Below, one piece after another: positions 8,446-15,633 of a stretch of DNA of 64,000 nucleotides (position 1 is the first letter of the stretch; every line of letters starts with the position of its first letter). The stretch is taken from the NCBI RefSeq assembly GCF_009861505.1, contig NZ_WTFT01000038.1:1-64000 (forward strand), given 5' to 3'. The position numbers and the translations under genes were made by a program. Below the pieces are notes generated by a model. It was not told the origin of the DNA and did no database searches. It was given only the letters and a program-made list of their open reading frames with translations. Source of the stretch: Pseudomonas izuensis (GTDB taxonomy: Bacteria > Pseudomonadota > Gammaproteobacteria > Pseudomonadales > Pseudomonadaceae).

Positions 8446-9722
8446 GCGGCGAAAAACTGTTCGGCGCCCCCCAGCGCGCCGCGATCGGCAACACCGACCA
8501 CGAAGGCCTGAAACTGGTGCTGCACCGCTACATCATCGACGCCATCGAAGAGTCCGGCAAAAACCTGCTGGAAGGTTCGCGGCAAGTGCTGTCGCAGTTC
8601 GTCATCGACAAGGTGGCCGAATACATCGCCCGATTGCACTTGGCGATATCCCGTTATGAAATGGAGCGCCTGGCCGAGGAGATCGTCGATGAGCTCACCG
8701 GCTTCGGCCCCTTGGAAGTGCTGCTGCGCGACACCGCGGTGACTGAAATCCTGGTCAACGGCCCGCACCGGGTCTTTGTCGAGCGCGATGGTGTCCTGCA
8801 TCAAAGCGACTTGCGTTTCATCGACGCCCACCACGTCGAGCGCGTCATGCAGCGCATTCTCGCGCCCCTGGGTCGTCGCCTCGATGAGTCATCGCCGATG
8901 GTCGATGCGCGCCTGCCGGACGGCAGCCGGGTCAATGCGATCATTCCACCGATCGCCCTCGACGGCCCGTGCCTGTCGATTCGAAAATTTCGCCAGGACA
9001 TGCTCAAAAGCAGCGACCTGATCGCGATGCAAACCATCGATCAGGCGGTCTTCGAGTTCATCCAACAAGCTGTGGGCAGCCGTTGCAACATCCTGATCAG
9101 TGGCGGCACCGGCACCGGCAAAACCACGTTGCTCAATATCCTCAGTCAGTTGATCAACCCTCACGAACGCCTGGTGACCATCGAAGATGTCGCCGAATTG
9201 CAACTGGGCCACCCCCATGTCGTGCGCCTGGAAACCCGCCCGCCGAATGCCGAAGGCCATGGTGAAGTGAAGGCCAGCGACCTGATTCGCAACGCCCTGC
9301 GGATGCGCCCGGACCGGATCATTCTTGGCGAGATCCGGGGTGTCGAAGTGGTCGATGTGCTCACCGCCATGAACACCGGTCACGACGGTTCCATGAGCAC
9401 CGTACACGCCAACAACGCCCAGGATGCATTGCTGCGCCTGGAAACCCTGGTCGGCCTGACGGGCCGCACCATCGCCGACCGCACCTTGCGGCAGATGATC
9501 TGTGCAGCGCTGGACGTGGTCATCCAGTTGACGCGCATGCCCGACGGCCGCCGCTGCGTCAGTGAAGTGGTGGAGGTCATTGGCGTGCGCGATGACGTGT
9601 ACGTCACCAACACCCTGTTCCGGCTCGACCGCCGTACCGGCTTCGGTTTCATGCGCGAGGCGGTCAACCCCGCCGGCGACAAACTGCGCCGCGAGTCGGC
9701 GCTCTCCCCATCGGCGTATTGA
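8442..9722 (+). CDS. tadA: Flp pilus assembly/retraction ATPase TadA/CpaF
   Basis: Cytoplasmic secretion ATPase that powers Flp pilus assembly, 426 residues. Walker A GGTGTGKTT (Lys227), a Walker B-like IILGEIRG (about 293-300), Asp and His boxes (LVTIEDVAEL, STVHANN) and the N-terminal FGPLEVLLRD segment are all present. It looks fully functional. It overlaps tadZ by ATGA and is followed 9 bases later by tadB, the membrane platform it contacts. Confidence 0.95.
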   Translation: MSGEKLFGAPQRAAIGNTDHEGLKLVLHRYIIDAIEESGKNLLEGSRQVLSQFVIDKVAEYIARLHLAISRYEMERLAEEIVDELTGFGPLEVLLRDTAVTEILVNGPHRVFVERDGVLHQSDLRFIDAHHVERVMQRILAPLGRRLDESSPMVDARLPDGSRVNAIIPPIALDGPCLSIRKFRQDMLKSSDLIAMQTIDQAVFEFIQQAVGSRCNILISGGTGTGKTTLLNILSQLINPHERLVTIEDVAELQLGHPHVVRLETRPPNAEGHGEVKASDLIRNALRMRPDRIILGEIRGVEVVDVLTAMNTGHDGSMSTVHANNAQDALLRLETLVGLTGRTIADRTLRQMICAALDVVIQLTRMPDGRRCVSEVVEVIGVRDDVYVTNTLFRLDRRTGFGFMREAVNPAGDKLRRESALSPSAY

Positions 9723-9731
9723 GGCCACCGC

Positions 9732-10616
9732 ATGCTCAAACCGCTGCTGCTCATCCTCGTTTGCCTGGCCCTATTGGGGGTATCGGTGCGGCTGTTCTAC
9801 AACGGGCTGCGCCAGAGCGGCACCGAGCGGATTCTGGGCCGCCTGAACCAGGGGCAGCCGCAACGGGTGGTGCAGAAAACTTCGTGGACAAGATTTGATC
9901 GCGCCTTCCTGCGGGCCGGTCTCGGACGGCCCACTGAACGGCTGGGCGCATGGCTGGCATTCTGGTCCCTGGCAGTGCTGATGGGGCTGGGCGTGGGTGG
10001 CTGGTTCGGCGCGCTGCTGTTGCTGTTGATACCACCGCTGGTGATGCGCCTGTATGTCGGCTGGCGTTATCAGCGCCGGCTCACGCGCATGATTGAACAA
10101 CTGCCGTCCCTGCTCGATCACGCCGTGCGCAGCCTGAAGGCCGGGCGGACACTGGCCGATGCCGTACTGGGCGCCATCGACGCAGTCGAGGACCCGTTGA
10201 AAAATGCCATGGGCCGGGTTCAACGCAATGTGCAGTTGGGTGTCAGTCTGGCAGACGCCGTCTCTGACTTCGCCGAGCTGTATGAAAAAGATGAACTGCG
10301 CTTGTTCGCACTCGGGCTGAAGGTCAACCACCGCTACGGCGGCAATGCCAGTGAGGTGCTGGAAAACCTGATCAAAGTGATCCGCGAACGCGAGCAAGCT
10401 GCTCGTCAATTGAAAGCCATGACGGGGGAAACCCGGGTCACGGCGGTGGTCCTGGCACTGTTGCCGGTGACACTCGCCGGGTACTTCCTGATCTCCAATC
10501 CGACCTACCTGCTCGCCATGTGGGACACCCACTCCGGCCAGACGATGCTGGCGACCGCCTTCGGTTTGCAGGCGGTGGGATGCCTGGCGCTGTGGCGCAT
10601 GCTGCGCAGCCTATGA
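9732..10616 (+). CDS. tadB: Tad inner-membrane platform protein TadB
   Basis: A 294-residue T2SSF/GspF-like membrane protein. Hydrophobic stretches lie at the N terminus (LLLILVCLALLGVSVRLF), near 75-105 and at the C-terminal end, with a cytoplasmic central domain (MIEQLPSLLDHAVRSLKAG ... LGVSLADAVSDFA) typical of GspF. Together with TadC it makes the platform engaged by TadA. tadC overlaps its stop codon by ATGA. Confidence 0.92.
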   Translation: MLKPLLLILVCLALLGVSVRLFYNGLRQSGTERILGRLNQGQPQRVVQKTSWTRFDRAFLRAGLGRPTERLGAWLAFWSLAVLMGLGVGGWFGALLLLLIPPLVMRLYVGWRYQRRLTRMIEQLPSLLDHAVRSLKAGRTLADAVLGAIDAVEDPLKNAMGRVQRNVQLGVSLADAVSDFAELYEKDELRLFALGLKVNHRYGGNASEVLENLIKVIREREQAARQLKAMTGETRVTAVVLALLPVTLAGYFLISNPTYLLAMWDTHSGQTMLATAFGLQAVGCLALWRMLRSL

Positions 10617-11503
10617 AGATGCCATTGCTGATCAGCGCCCTGCTGTTTCTCGGCGCCGCACTCTTGCTCCTCGTCAGTTTGCTGGAACAGCGTCGGCAAG
10701 CCCGCCAGATCGTCCAGCGCCTGGACGGCAAAATCTCTGGCGACCATCGTCTCAGCCGGTGGCTGCAGGCGTTGGGCGCCAGCCGCATCGGGCAGCAGAC
10801 GGTCAACCTCGACAATGAAACCCAGGCCCTGCTCAATCGCCTGGGCTGGCGCAGTGCACGGCAACGCACGCTGTTCGCCGCGTTTCAGGTGGGCATACCG
10901 GTGCTGGCCCTGGCCTTGAGCCTGCTGATTCAGGGCCTGTTTTACCCGGTGGTGGAAAATCACTGGATCGCCCCGGCATTCGCCACCGGCATCGGCTACC
11001 TGTTGCCCAAGCGTCTGCTGGCCGCCGCCGCACAACGTCGACAAAGACAACTGGCCAGCGAAACCTCAACGTTCATTGCGTTACTGCGCATCCTGTTCGA
11101 ATCGGGCATGGCCGTGGAGCAATCGCTGCGGGTCTTGAGCATCGAAGGCAAACAACTGCTGCCCAACTTGACCCATGAACTGCGCCTGGTACTGGCCCGG
11201 GTCGATTCCGGCCTGGAGCTGGGCGAAGAACTGAACAAGACCACCCGTTTGCTGGGCGTAGACGAATTCACCGACACCTGCGTGATCCTGCACCAGTTGA
11301 TCCATCAGGGTGGCGGCGCATTGAAATCCCTGCTGTCGCTCAAGCAATTGCTCGACGACCGGCGCCTCACACGCCTGCAGGAATACATCTCCAAAATGTC
11401 CGCCAAAATGTCCGTCGTGATGATGCTGTTCCTCTTCCCGGCGTTGATGATCGTACTGGCCGGCCCGGGCTTCACGGCCCTGGCCCGGGCCTTTGCTTCC
11501 TAG
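10613..11503 (+). CDS. tadC: Tad inner-membrane platform protein TadC
   Basis: Second GspF-like platform protein, 296 residues, with hydrophobic segments at about 4-21, 85-125 and the C terminus (MMLFLFPALMIVLAGPGF). The GspF-like helical repeat core (FIALLRILFESGMAVEQSL) is clear. An in-frame start at 10520 would lie deep inside tadB. ATG 10613 overlaps the tadB stop and starts directly into a membrane segment, so it is preferred. Confidence 0.92.
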   Translation: MKMPLLISALLFLGAALLLLVSLLEQRRQARQIVQRLDGKISGDHRLSRWLQALGASRIGQQTVNLDNETQALLNRLGWRSARQRTLFAAFQVGIPVLALALSLLIQGLFYPVVENHWIAPAFATGIGYLLPKRLLAAAAQRRQRQLASETSTFIALLRILFESGMAVEQSLRVLSIEGKQLLPNLTHELRLVLARVDSGLELGEELNKTTRLLGVDEFTDTCVILHQLIHQGGGALKSLLSLKQLLDDRRLTRLQEYISKMSAKMSVVMMLFLFPALMIVLAGPGFTALARAFAS

Positions 11504-11513
11504 AGGGAACCTG

Positions 11514-12227
11514 ATGAAAGCATTGATTGCCGGTTTGAGCCTGTTGTTGCTGGGCGGTTGTGCGAGCACCGGCCAGACGCCCTGGGAAACCCTGACCCAT
11601 ACCGCCAGTTGTGGCAAATTGAATTCCGATGAACAACTGGCCATGAACCTCGCCGATGACATGGCCAGGGACGGCAAACTGCACGCCAGCCTGGCCAACC
11701 TGCAAAACCTGCCGGACAACCTGGCCGACGTGCGTCTGCGCAAGGCCAAGGTCTATCGACTGCTGGGCCGCAGCGAAGCCGAGCCGCTGTACCGCAGCCT
11801 GCTGGGCAGCTGCATGGCCGCCGAAGCCGAACATGGCCTCGGACAACTCGCCGCCGCCAAGGGCGACAACGGCCAGGCACAGGCCCATCTGCTACGGGCC
11901 GCGCGCCTGGCGCCCACCGATGAAAAGATCCGCAACGACCTGGGGGTGGTGTACCTCAACCAACTGCGGGTCGAAGACGCCCGGTTCGAGTTCCTCACCG
12001 CCATAGAACTCAAGCAAAGCGATCAATTGGCCGCGGTGAATCTGGTGACCCTGCTGATCTACCAGGACGACTGGAGCCGCGCCGCCGAACTGGTCAGCCG
12101 CTTCGGCCTGAGCCCCGCGCAGGTCACCGAAGCCCAGGCCCGCGCCGAGAAACTCAAGACCCCGGTCAAACCGGGCCCGAGCATGGCGGCCCAAGTCGCC
12201 GCCGTCACCCCGTCGGCGCTTCAATAA
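11514..12227 (+). CDS. tadD: Tad pilus lipoprotein with TPR repeats, TadD
   Basis: A 237-residue outer-membrane lipoprotein, the Tad pilotin-like component. The lipobox LLGGC ends at Cys16. TPR-type helices occupy about 65-200 (for example AHLLRAARLAPTDEKIRNDL). I chose ATG 11514 over the in-frame upstream start because it has a GAGGGA ribosome site and gives a standard lipoprotein leader. It follows tadC by 10 bases and precedes the DUF3613 gene by 12 bases. Confidence 0.9.
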   Translation: MKALIAGLSLLLLGGCASTGQTPWETLTHTASCGKLNSDEQLAMNLADDMARDGKLHASLANLQNLPDNLADVRLRKAKVYRLLGRSEAEPLYRSLLGSCMAAEAEHGLGQLAAAKGDNGQAQAHLLRAARLAPTDEKIRNDLGVVYLNQLRVEDARFEFLTAIELKQSDQLAAVNLVTLLIYQDDWSRAAELVSRFGLSPAQVTEAQARAEKLKTPVKPGPSMAAQVAAVTPSALQ

Positions 12228-12239
12228 GGAGAACACAGG

Positions 12240-12515
12240 ATGAAACCGACCACCCTCTACTGCCTCGGCCTGCTGGCCCTGCCCTTCACCAGCCACGCCA
12301 TCGACGCCGGCCCGGCCTCACTTCAACAGCAGGAAACCGAAGGCTGGCTGCAACTGCAATCACGCAACACCGTCGCCTCCCCAAAACCCCAGACCGCCAG
12401 CGCGACTGAGCGTGAACTGGCCATGCAACGCTGGTTGAAGAGCTATCAGCATGAGATCCCGCCGTTCTTTGATCAGTATGAGGGGGGGAAGGTGGATACC
12501 GGGTCGGGGGGATAA
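12240..12515 (+). CDS. DUF3613 periplasmic protein of the tad operon
   Basis: A 91-residue exported protein with a signal peptide (about 1-20, ending SHA) and a short mature part containing ERELAMQRWLKSYQHEIPPFF, the conserved core of DUF3613. The same gene follows tadD in P. aeruginosa (PA4298), and it ends the rcpC-tadD operon here. The function is unknown; a small periplasmic accessory of the pilus is the natural guess. Confidence 0.8.
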   Translation: MKPTTLYCLGLLALPFTSHAIDAGPASLQQQETEGWLQLQSRNTVASPKPQTASATERELAMQRWLKSYQHEIPPFFDQYEGGKVDTGSGG

Positions 12516-12542
12516 CGCTGAACCTGCTGCACCTGATCAACC

Positions 12543-12673
12543 TGTGGCGAGGGGAATTATCCCCGTTCGGGTGCGCAGCGCCCGCAAAACCGGTTTAAGC
12601 GGTGTGTCAGAAAAACCCGGTTGCCGGTTTTGGGGCTGCTTCGCAACCCAACGGGGATAAATCCCCTCGCCAC
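12543..12673. repeat. Inverted intergenic repeat, GTGGCGAGGGG class
   Basis: The arms are GTGGCGAGGGGAATTATCCC at about 12544-12565 and the inverted GGGGATAAATCCCCTCGCCA at about 12653-12672. They enclose GTGCGCAGCGCCCGC and GGGCTGCTTCGCAACCC hairpins. This repeat class differs from the GTAGGAGC REPs elsewhere in the window. It lies between the convergent DUF3613 and DUF6124-like genes and may also act as a terminator for both. Confidence 0.75.
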
Positions 12674-12686
12674 AAAAGTCCGGTGA

Positions 12687-12959
12687 TTACTCTTGCGGAT
12701 CGAGATTATCCAGCGCCCGATTCACCGCCAACTCACCCAGCATGATCACCTGCGCGATCCCCAACAGGGTGCTGCGTTGCGACCCCTCCAGAAACGTCGC
12801 GAAATCGCTGGCCATGACACTTGCCGAAGCAAGGGATTCGCAGGCGTGGGCCAGCAGGGTCTCGGTATCGATATCGGGGGCGATGACGAACATCGTGCTG
12901 GGGTTGCGCACGACAGGAACGTTGTCGGTTTCGGGGGGATTTGGGGTTGGTTTGATCAT
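12687..12959 (-). CDS. DUF6124-like small protein
   Basis: A 90-residue protein resembling the DUF6124 (or DUF3077) family of Pseudomonas: an N-terminal IKPTPNPPETD, a central FVIAPDIDTETLLAHACESL and a helical C-terminal end. No known function. ATG 12959 has a GGAG ribosome site, and a longer in-frame start at 12992 lacks one. It is inserted between tadD/DUF3613 and pprB, where P. aeruginosa has tadG, so it seems foreign to the pilus locus. Its long upstream region is described separately. Confidence 0.7.
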   Translation of the reverse strand: MIKPTPNPPETDNVPVVRNPSTMFVIAPDIDTETLLAHACESLASASVMASDFATFLEGSQRSTLLGIAQVIMLGELAVNRALDNLDPQE

Positions 12960-13300
12960 GGTGAAGCTCCAAGTATGAAATGGAGCTGCCACTGTTCGCC
13001 GCGACAGCGATCAAGGGTGGCAGCTGTACGCGGGGTCGCGGACCGAGCTACTTGGAAACCCGGCATACCCGAAGGTATCCCGCGCACAGCCACCATTACT
13101 CCAAACAACAAGCACCTAAGCGCCCTGATTGGAAGGGGTGGATTATGCACCAAGTAGACTGAACAGGCCGCGACGCCCGGACACTGATTTTTCAGTGACG
13201 GACAAAGGCTAGGGATCAGGCTTCCGACCGACAACCTGAAAAACGTGTGGGAAGGTTCTGGGGTTTTTATCGGCGGTTAAACATCTTCGCCTGTGCCGCC
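12960..13300 (-). promoter_or_regulatory. Candidate structured leader upstream of the DUF6124-like gene
   Basis: There is no credible gene in this stretch. Read towards the DUF6124-like gene it offers several hairpins: GGATACC-TTCG-GGTAT near 13064-13080, a 9-bp stem AGCTGCCAC (12984-12992) with GTGGCAGCT (13017-13025), and a GC-rich CGCGGGGTCGCGG at 13030-13042. From memory, similar sequence precedes related genes in other pseudomonads, which would fit a regulatory leader RNA. Promoter and RNA are not demonstrated. Confidence 0.35.
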
Positions 13301-13329
13301 GTCTTCGCTGGCAAGCCAGCTCCTACAAA
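13301..13329 (+). repeat. Single REP (left side of structured element)
   Basis: One REP copy, TTCGCTGGCAAGCCAGCTCC with TACAAAAG following. It has no inverted partner nearby. Instead a second copy in the same direction lies at 13711-13742, on the far side of the structured element. Confidence 0.75.
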
Positions 13330-13708
13330 AGCAGTTTGATGTACACCCGTTCCTCACCACTCATCAGGCCGAGCGTTAGCTCGCCTGCAAGCTTTTGATC
13401 TTGATTCACCCGCCCCTTCGGGAGGCTGAGTGGAGGTGTTCATCCGGGGAGTGGCGCGCAGCGCCGTTCGACGCAGTCGAACACGCTGCATGTAGGTGCA
13501 GCGAAGCCAACCGGAGGGCAGTGTCCCCGGATGGATACCGGAGCGAAGGAACCCCGAGCCTTGGCGAGGGGCCGGACGCCGGGGCGAGACTTTTTGGTTC
13601 CTTTTGTGTCGTTTGACAAAAGGGACTCGCCGTAAGGGCGAAACCATAAGCAGCCGTTACCGCAGCAATGGATATGTACTCGGTCAGCAAGAGACAGGTC
13701 GGCTGTAA
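13330..13708. repeat. Hairpin-rich intergenic element, about 0.38 kb
   Basis: There is no convincing gene here. The core holds three hairpins in a row: GGCGC-GCA-GCGCC (13453-13465), GTTCGAC-GCA-GTCGAAC (13466-13482) and GCTGCA-TGTAGG-TGCAGC (13485-13502). An earlier small stem GAGCGTTAGCTC (13371-13382) and a GC-rich CCGAGCCTTGGCGAGGGG follow the same style. From memory, near-identical sequence recurs in intergenic regions of many P. fluorescens-group genomes, where it is sometimes mis-called as hypothetical proteins. It is flanked by two directly repeated REPs. Confidence 0.6.
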
Positions 13709-13710
13709 GG

Positions 13711-13742
13711 CCGCCTTCGCCGGCAAGCCGGCTCCTACAGAA
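13711..13742 (+). repeat. Single REP (right side of structured element)
   Basis: REP copy CTTCGCCGGCAAGCCGGCTC followed by CTACAGAAG, in the same orientation as the copy at 13301. It lies 12 bases beyond the end of pprB. Confidence 0.75.
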
Positions 13743-13753
13743 GCCAAGGCGAG

Positions 13754-14545
13754 TCAGTGCGCCGTGACTCTCTGCCGCAACCCGGAACTGCTGGGCGTAA
13801 GCGCCAACGCCAACTGCGTCCGATTATGCATATGCGTCAACCGCAACACCTGCGACACATACAACTTCACCGTGTTCTCGGTAATCCCCAACTCACAGGC
13901 AATCTGATAGTTGGTCTGCCCCTTGCCCACCAACCGCGCCACCTCCAGCTGCCGCGGCGACAGCTGATTGAAAATCGCCGGGATCTCCATCCCATCCATA
14001 TCGCGGGTATCGCCGTCATCCGATTCCGTCGACGCCGATGAATTCGGCGAGCGCCGAACCTTGTCCAGGTCTTGATACAGGTCATCGATCGACTCGGACA
14101 GGTATTGCAACTTTTGGTGCAAATGCCCCAGTTGCAACGCCTTGTGCCGCTCGTGCAAGGCCACTTCCTGGCGTTGCAGACCTTCGAGCAACTCATTCAG
14201 ATCAATCGGTTTCTGGTAGTAATCGGCAACCCCGGCGCGCAGTGCCTTGATCACATCCTGCTTGTCCGCGCGACCGGTGAGCATGATCGCTTCGAACGCC
14301 CGGTGTTTTCCGGACAGGCGTTGCAGTTCCTGGACCAGTTGAATCCCGTCCAGGCCGGGCATGTGCAAATCGCAGAGCACCAGGCCGATGTCGGTGTCTT
14401 CGTTGAAGCGTTCGATGGCCTGATGGCCGGAGTCGCAGGGGACACAACGGTAGCCGTTGCGCTCAAGAAATTCGCAGAGTTCTTCAACGATCAATGGCTG
14501 GTCATCGACCACAAGGACTTTTACTGCCGAGGTACGCTTGTTCAC
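13754..14545 (-). CDS. pprB: LuxR-type response regulator PprB
   Basis: Two-component activator of the Flp/Tad locus, 263 residues. An N-terminal receiver domain has VVDD, the phosphoacceptor Asp in LCDLHMPGLDG (about 59) and Lys in YYQKPID (about 112). A coiled linker follows (about 120-175), then a LuxR/GerE helix-turn-helix (LSPRQLEVARLVGKGQTNYQ ... ITENTVKLYVSQVL). I chose GTG 14545, spaced 6 bases from AGGGAG; a TTG two codons upstream is possible. Its partner kinase PprA is at 15630-18371. In P. aeruginosa PprB drives flp-tad-rcp, bapA and cupE. Confidence 0.92.
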   Translation of the reverse strand: MNKRTSAVKVLVVDDQPLIVEELCEFLERNGYRCVPCDSGHQAIERFNEDTDIGLVLCDLHMPGLDGIQLVQELQRLSGKHRAFEAIMLTGRADKQDVIKALRAGVADYYQKPIDLNELLEGLQRQEVALHERHKALQLGHLHQKLQYLSESIDDLYQDLDKVRRSPNSSASTESDDGDTRDMDGMEIPAIFNQLSPRQLEVARLVGKGQTNYQIACELGITENTVKLYVSQVLRLTHMHNRTQLALALTPSSSGLRQRVTAH

Positions 14546-14646
14546 GTGCAACTCCCTGCCTGGTCAAAAACTGACCGTTCCCATACTCACAGCCATAAGC
14601 TGTACAACTCACTAAGAAAGTAGTCGCAGTTCCCGACTCTGTACAC

Positions 14647-15117
14647 CTAGCCGAGCCAGGCAAATGTCAGCAACAACCCCACCAGCAGGAAGGGCGCAAA
14701 GGGTTGTTTTTTTGACATTCCCGGCTCCAGATAACGAACATGTTGTCTAAGCCCTTGACCGATATGAAGCCAGACGCTTGGCGCCAGCAACAGCCAACAC
14801 ACACTGGCCAAAGCAGCGCCGATAAACACGCCCAGCACATGCCGACCGTCGGTCGCCAGACCCAGTGCGGTCATGAGTTTCACATCTGCCGCGCCCAGCC
14901 TGCCCTTCGCATAACCCGGCAATGTGAAGGCCAGCGCCAGCAGCGCAGCCCAGCCGCCCTGCTCTGCCGTCGCGCCAAGCCACGTGGTGCCACTCCACAG
15001 CAACCAGGCCAGGGCCAGCACCCCGGCACCCAGCGTCAGGCCATTGGCGATGTGCCGTTGCCGGGCATCCTGCGCTGCGCAAAGCGTCAGCCAGGTCAGT
15101 AGGACAAAACTCTGCAT
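14647..15117 (-). CDS. fppA: Flp prepilin peptidase FppA (A24 family)
   Basis: Membrane aspartyl protease that cleaves the Flp leader, 156 residues. The catalytic aspartates lie in CAAQDARQRHIANG (Asp17) and in GRLGAADVKLMTALGL, the GxxD motif. Several membrane helices cover the rest. It is short like other Flp-specific peptidases, lacking the N-methyltransferase part of PilD. It is divergent from tadF and 101 bases upstream of pprB on the same strand. Confidence 0.92.
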   Translation of the reverse strand: MQSFVLLTWLTLCAAQDARQRHIANGLTLGAGVLALAWLLWSGTTWLGATAEQGGWAALLALAFTLPGYAKGRLGAADVKLMTALGLATDGRHVLGVFIGAALASVCWLLLAPSVWLHIGQGLRQHVRYLEPGMSKKQPFAPFLLVGLLLTFAWLG

Positions 15118-15192
15118 CGGGTAAAAAACGTCCTTTTTGGCTGAATGATTCTATGCTGACATTACGCAGTGATGGTCAGGGTAGACGCACTC

Positions 15193-15633
15193 ATGAAAAT
15201 CCACCTCCCCCACAAACAAAAAGGCGCCGCGGCCATTGAATTTGCCCTGGTGTTCATCGTTTTTTTCGCCGTGTTCTATGGCATTGTCAGTTACAGCTTG
15301 CCGCTGCTGTTGATGCAGTCGTTCAACCAGTCGACCGCCGAAGCCGTACGCCGAAGCGTGGCGCTGGACCCGAACATGCCGGGTTACGAAGCGGCGCTCA
15401 AAAATCGCGCCACCGCAGAGCTGACCCGGCAATTGGCCTGGATTCCTGCGGCACTGAACTTCAACGTCGCCACCGATGCCACCACGACCTATGTGGGTGG
15501 CGAGTTGAAGGTCGCCATTCATTACCCCACGAATAAAATCAGCGCCGTCATCCCGTTTCTGAACCTGCCGGGGGTCGGCCAGGTACCTCATCTGCCGGCG
15601 ACGCTCACGGCCAGTTCGAGCCTGCAATTTTGA
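15193..15633 (+). CDS. tadF: TadE/TadF-like pseudopilin
   Basis: Minor pseudopilin of the Tad system, 146 residues from ATG 15193. The motif KGAAAIEFALVF is a prepilin-type cleavage site with Glu at mature position 5, followed by a long hydrophobic helix. The rest is a periplasmic domain. In-frame GTG 15169 or ATG 15172 would add eight or seven residues and cannot be excluded. The AGGG at 15178-15181 could serve 15193. It is a substrate for FppA encoded divergently next door, and its stop codon is shared with the start of pprA. Confidence 0.85.
   Translation: MKIHLPHKQKGAAAIEFALVFIVFFAVFYGIVSYSLPLLLMQSFNQSTAEAVRRSVALDPNMPGYEAALKNRATAELTRQLAWIPAALNFNVATDATTTYVGGELKVAIHYPTNKISAVIPFLNLPGVGQVPHLPATLTASSSLQF

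Noticed and set aside
12980..13162. 60-codon plus-strand frame opposite the DUF6124-like leader
   Set aside because: It has no ribosome site and overlaps the candidate structured leader; low-complexity basic peptide.
13395..13747. Small open frames on both strands in the hairpin-rich element
   Set aside because: They are composed of repeat and palindrome sequence, lack ribosome sites and resemble sequences often wrongly annotated as hypothetical proteins.
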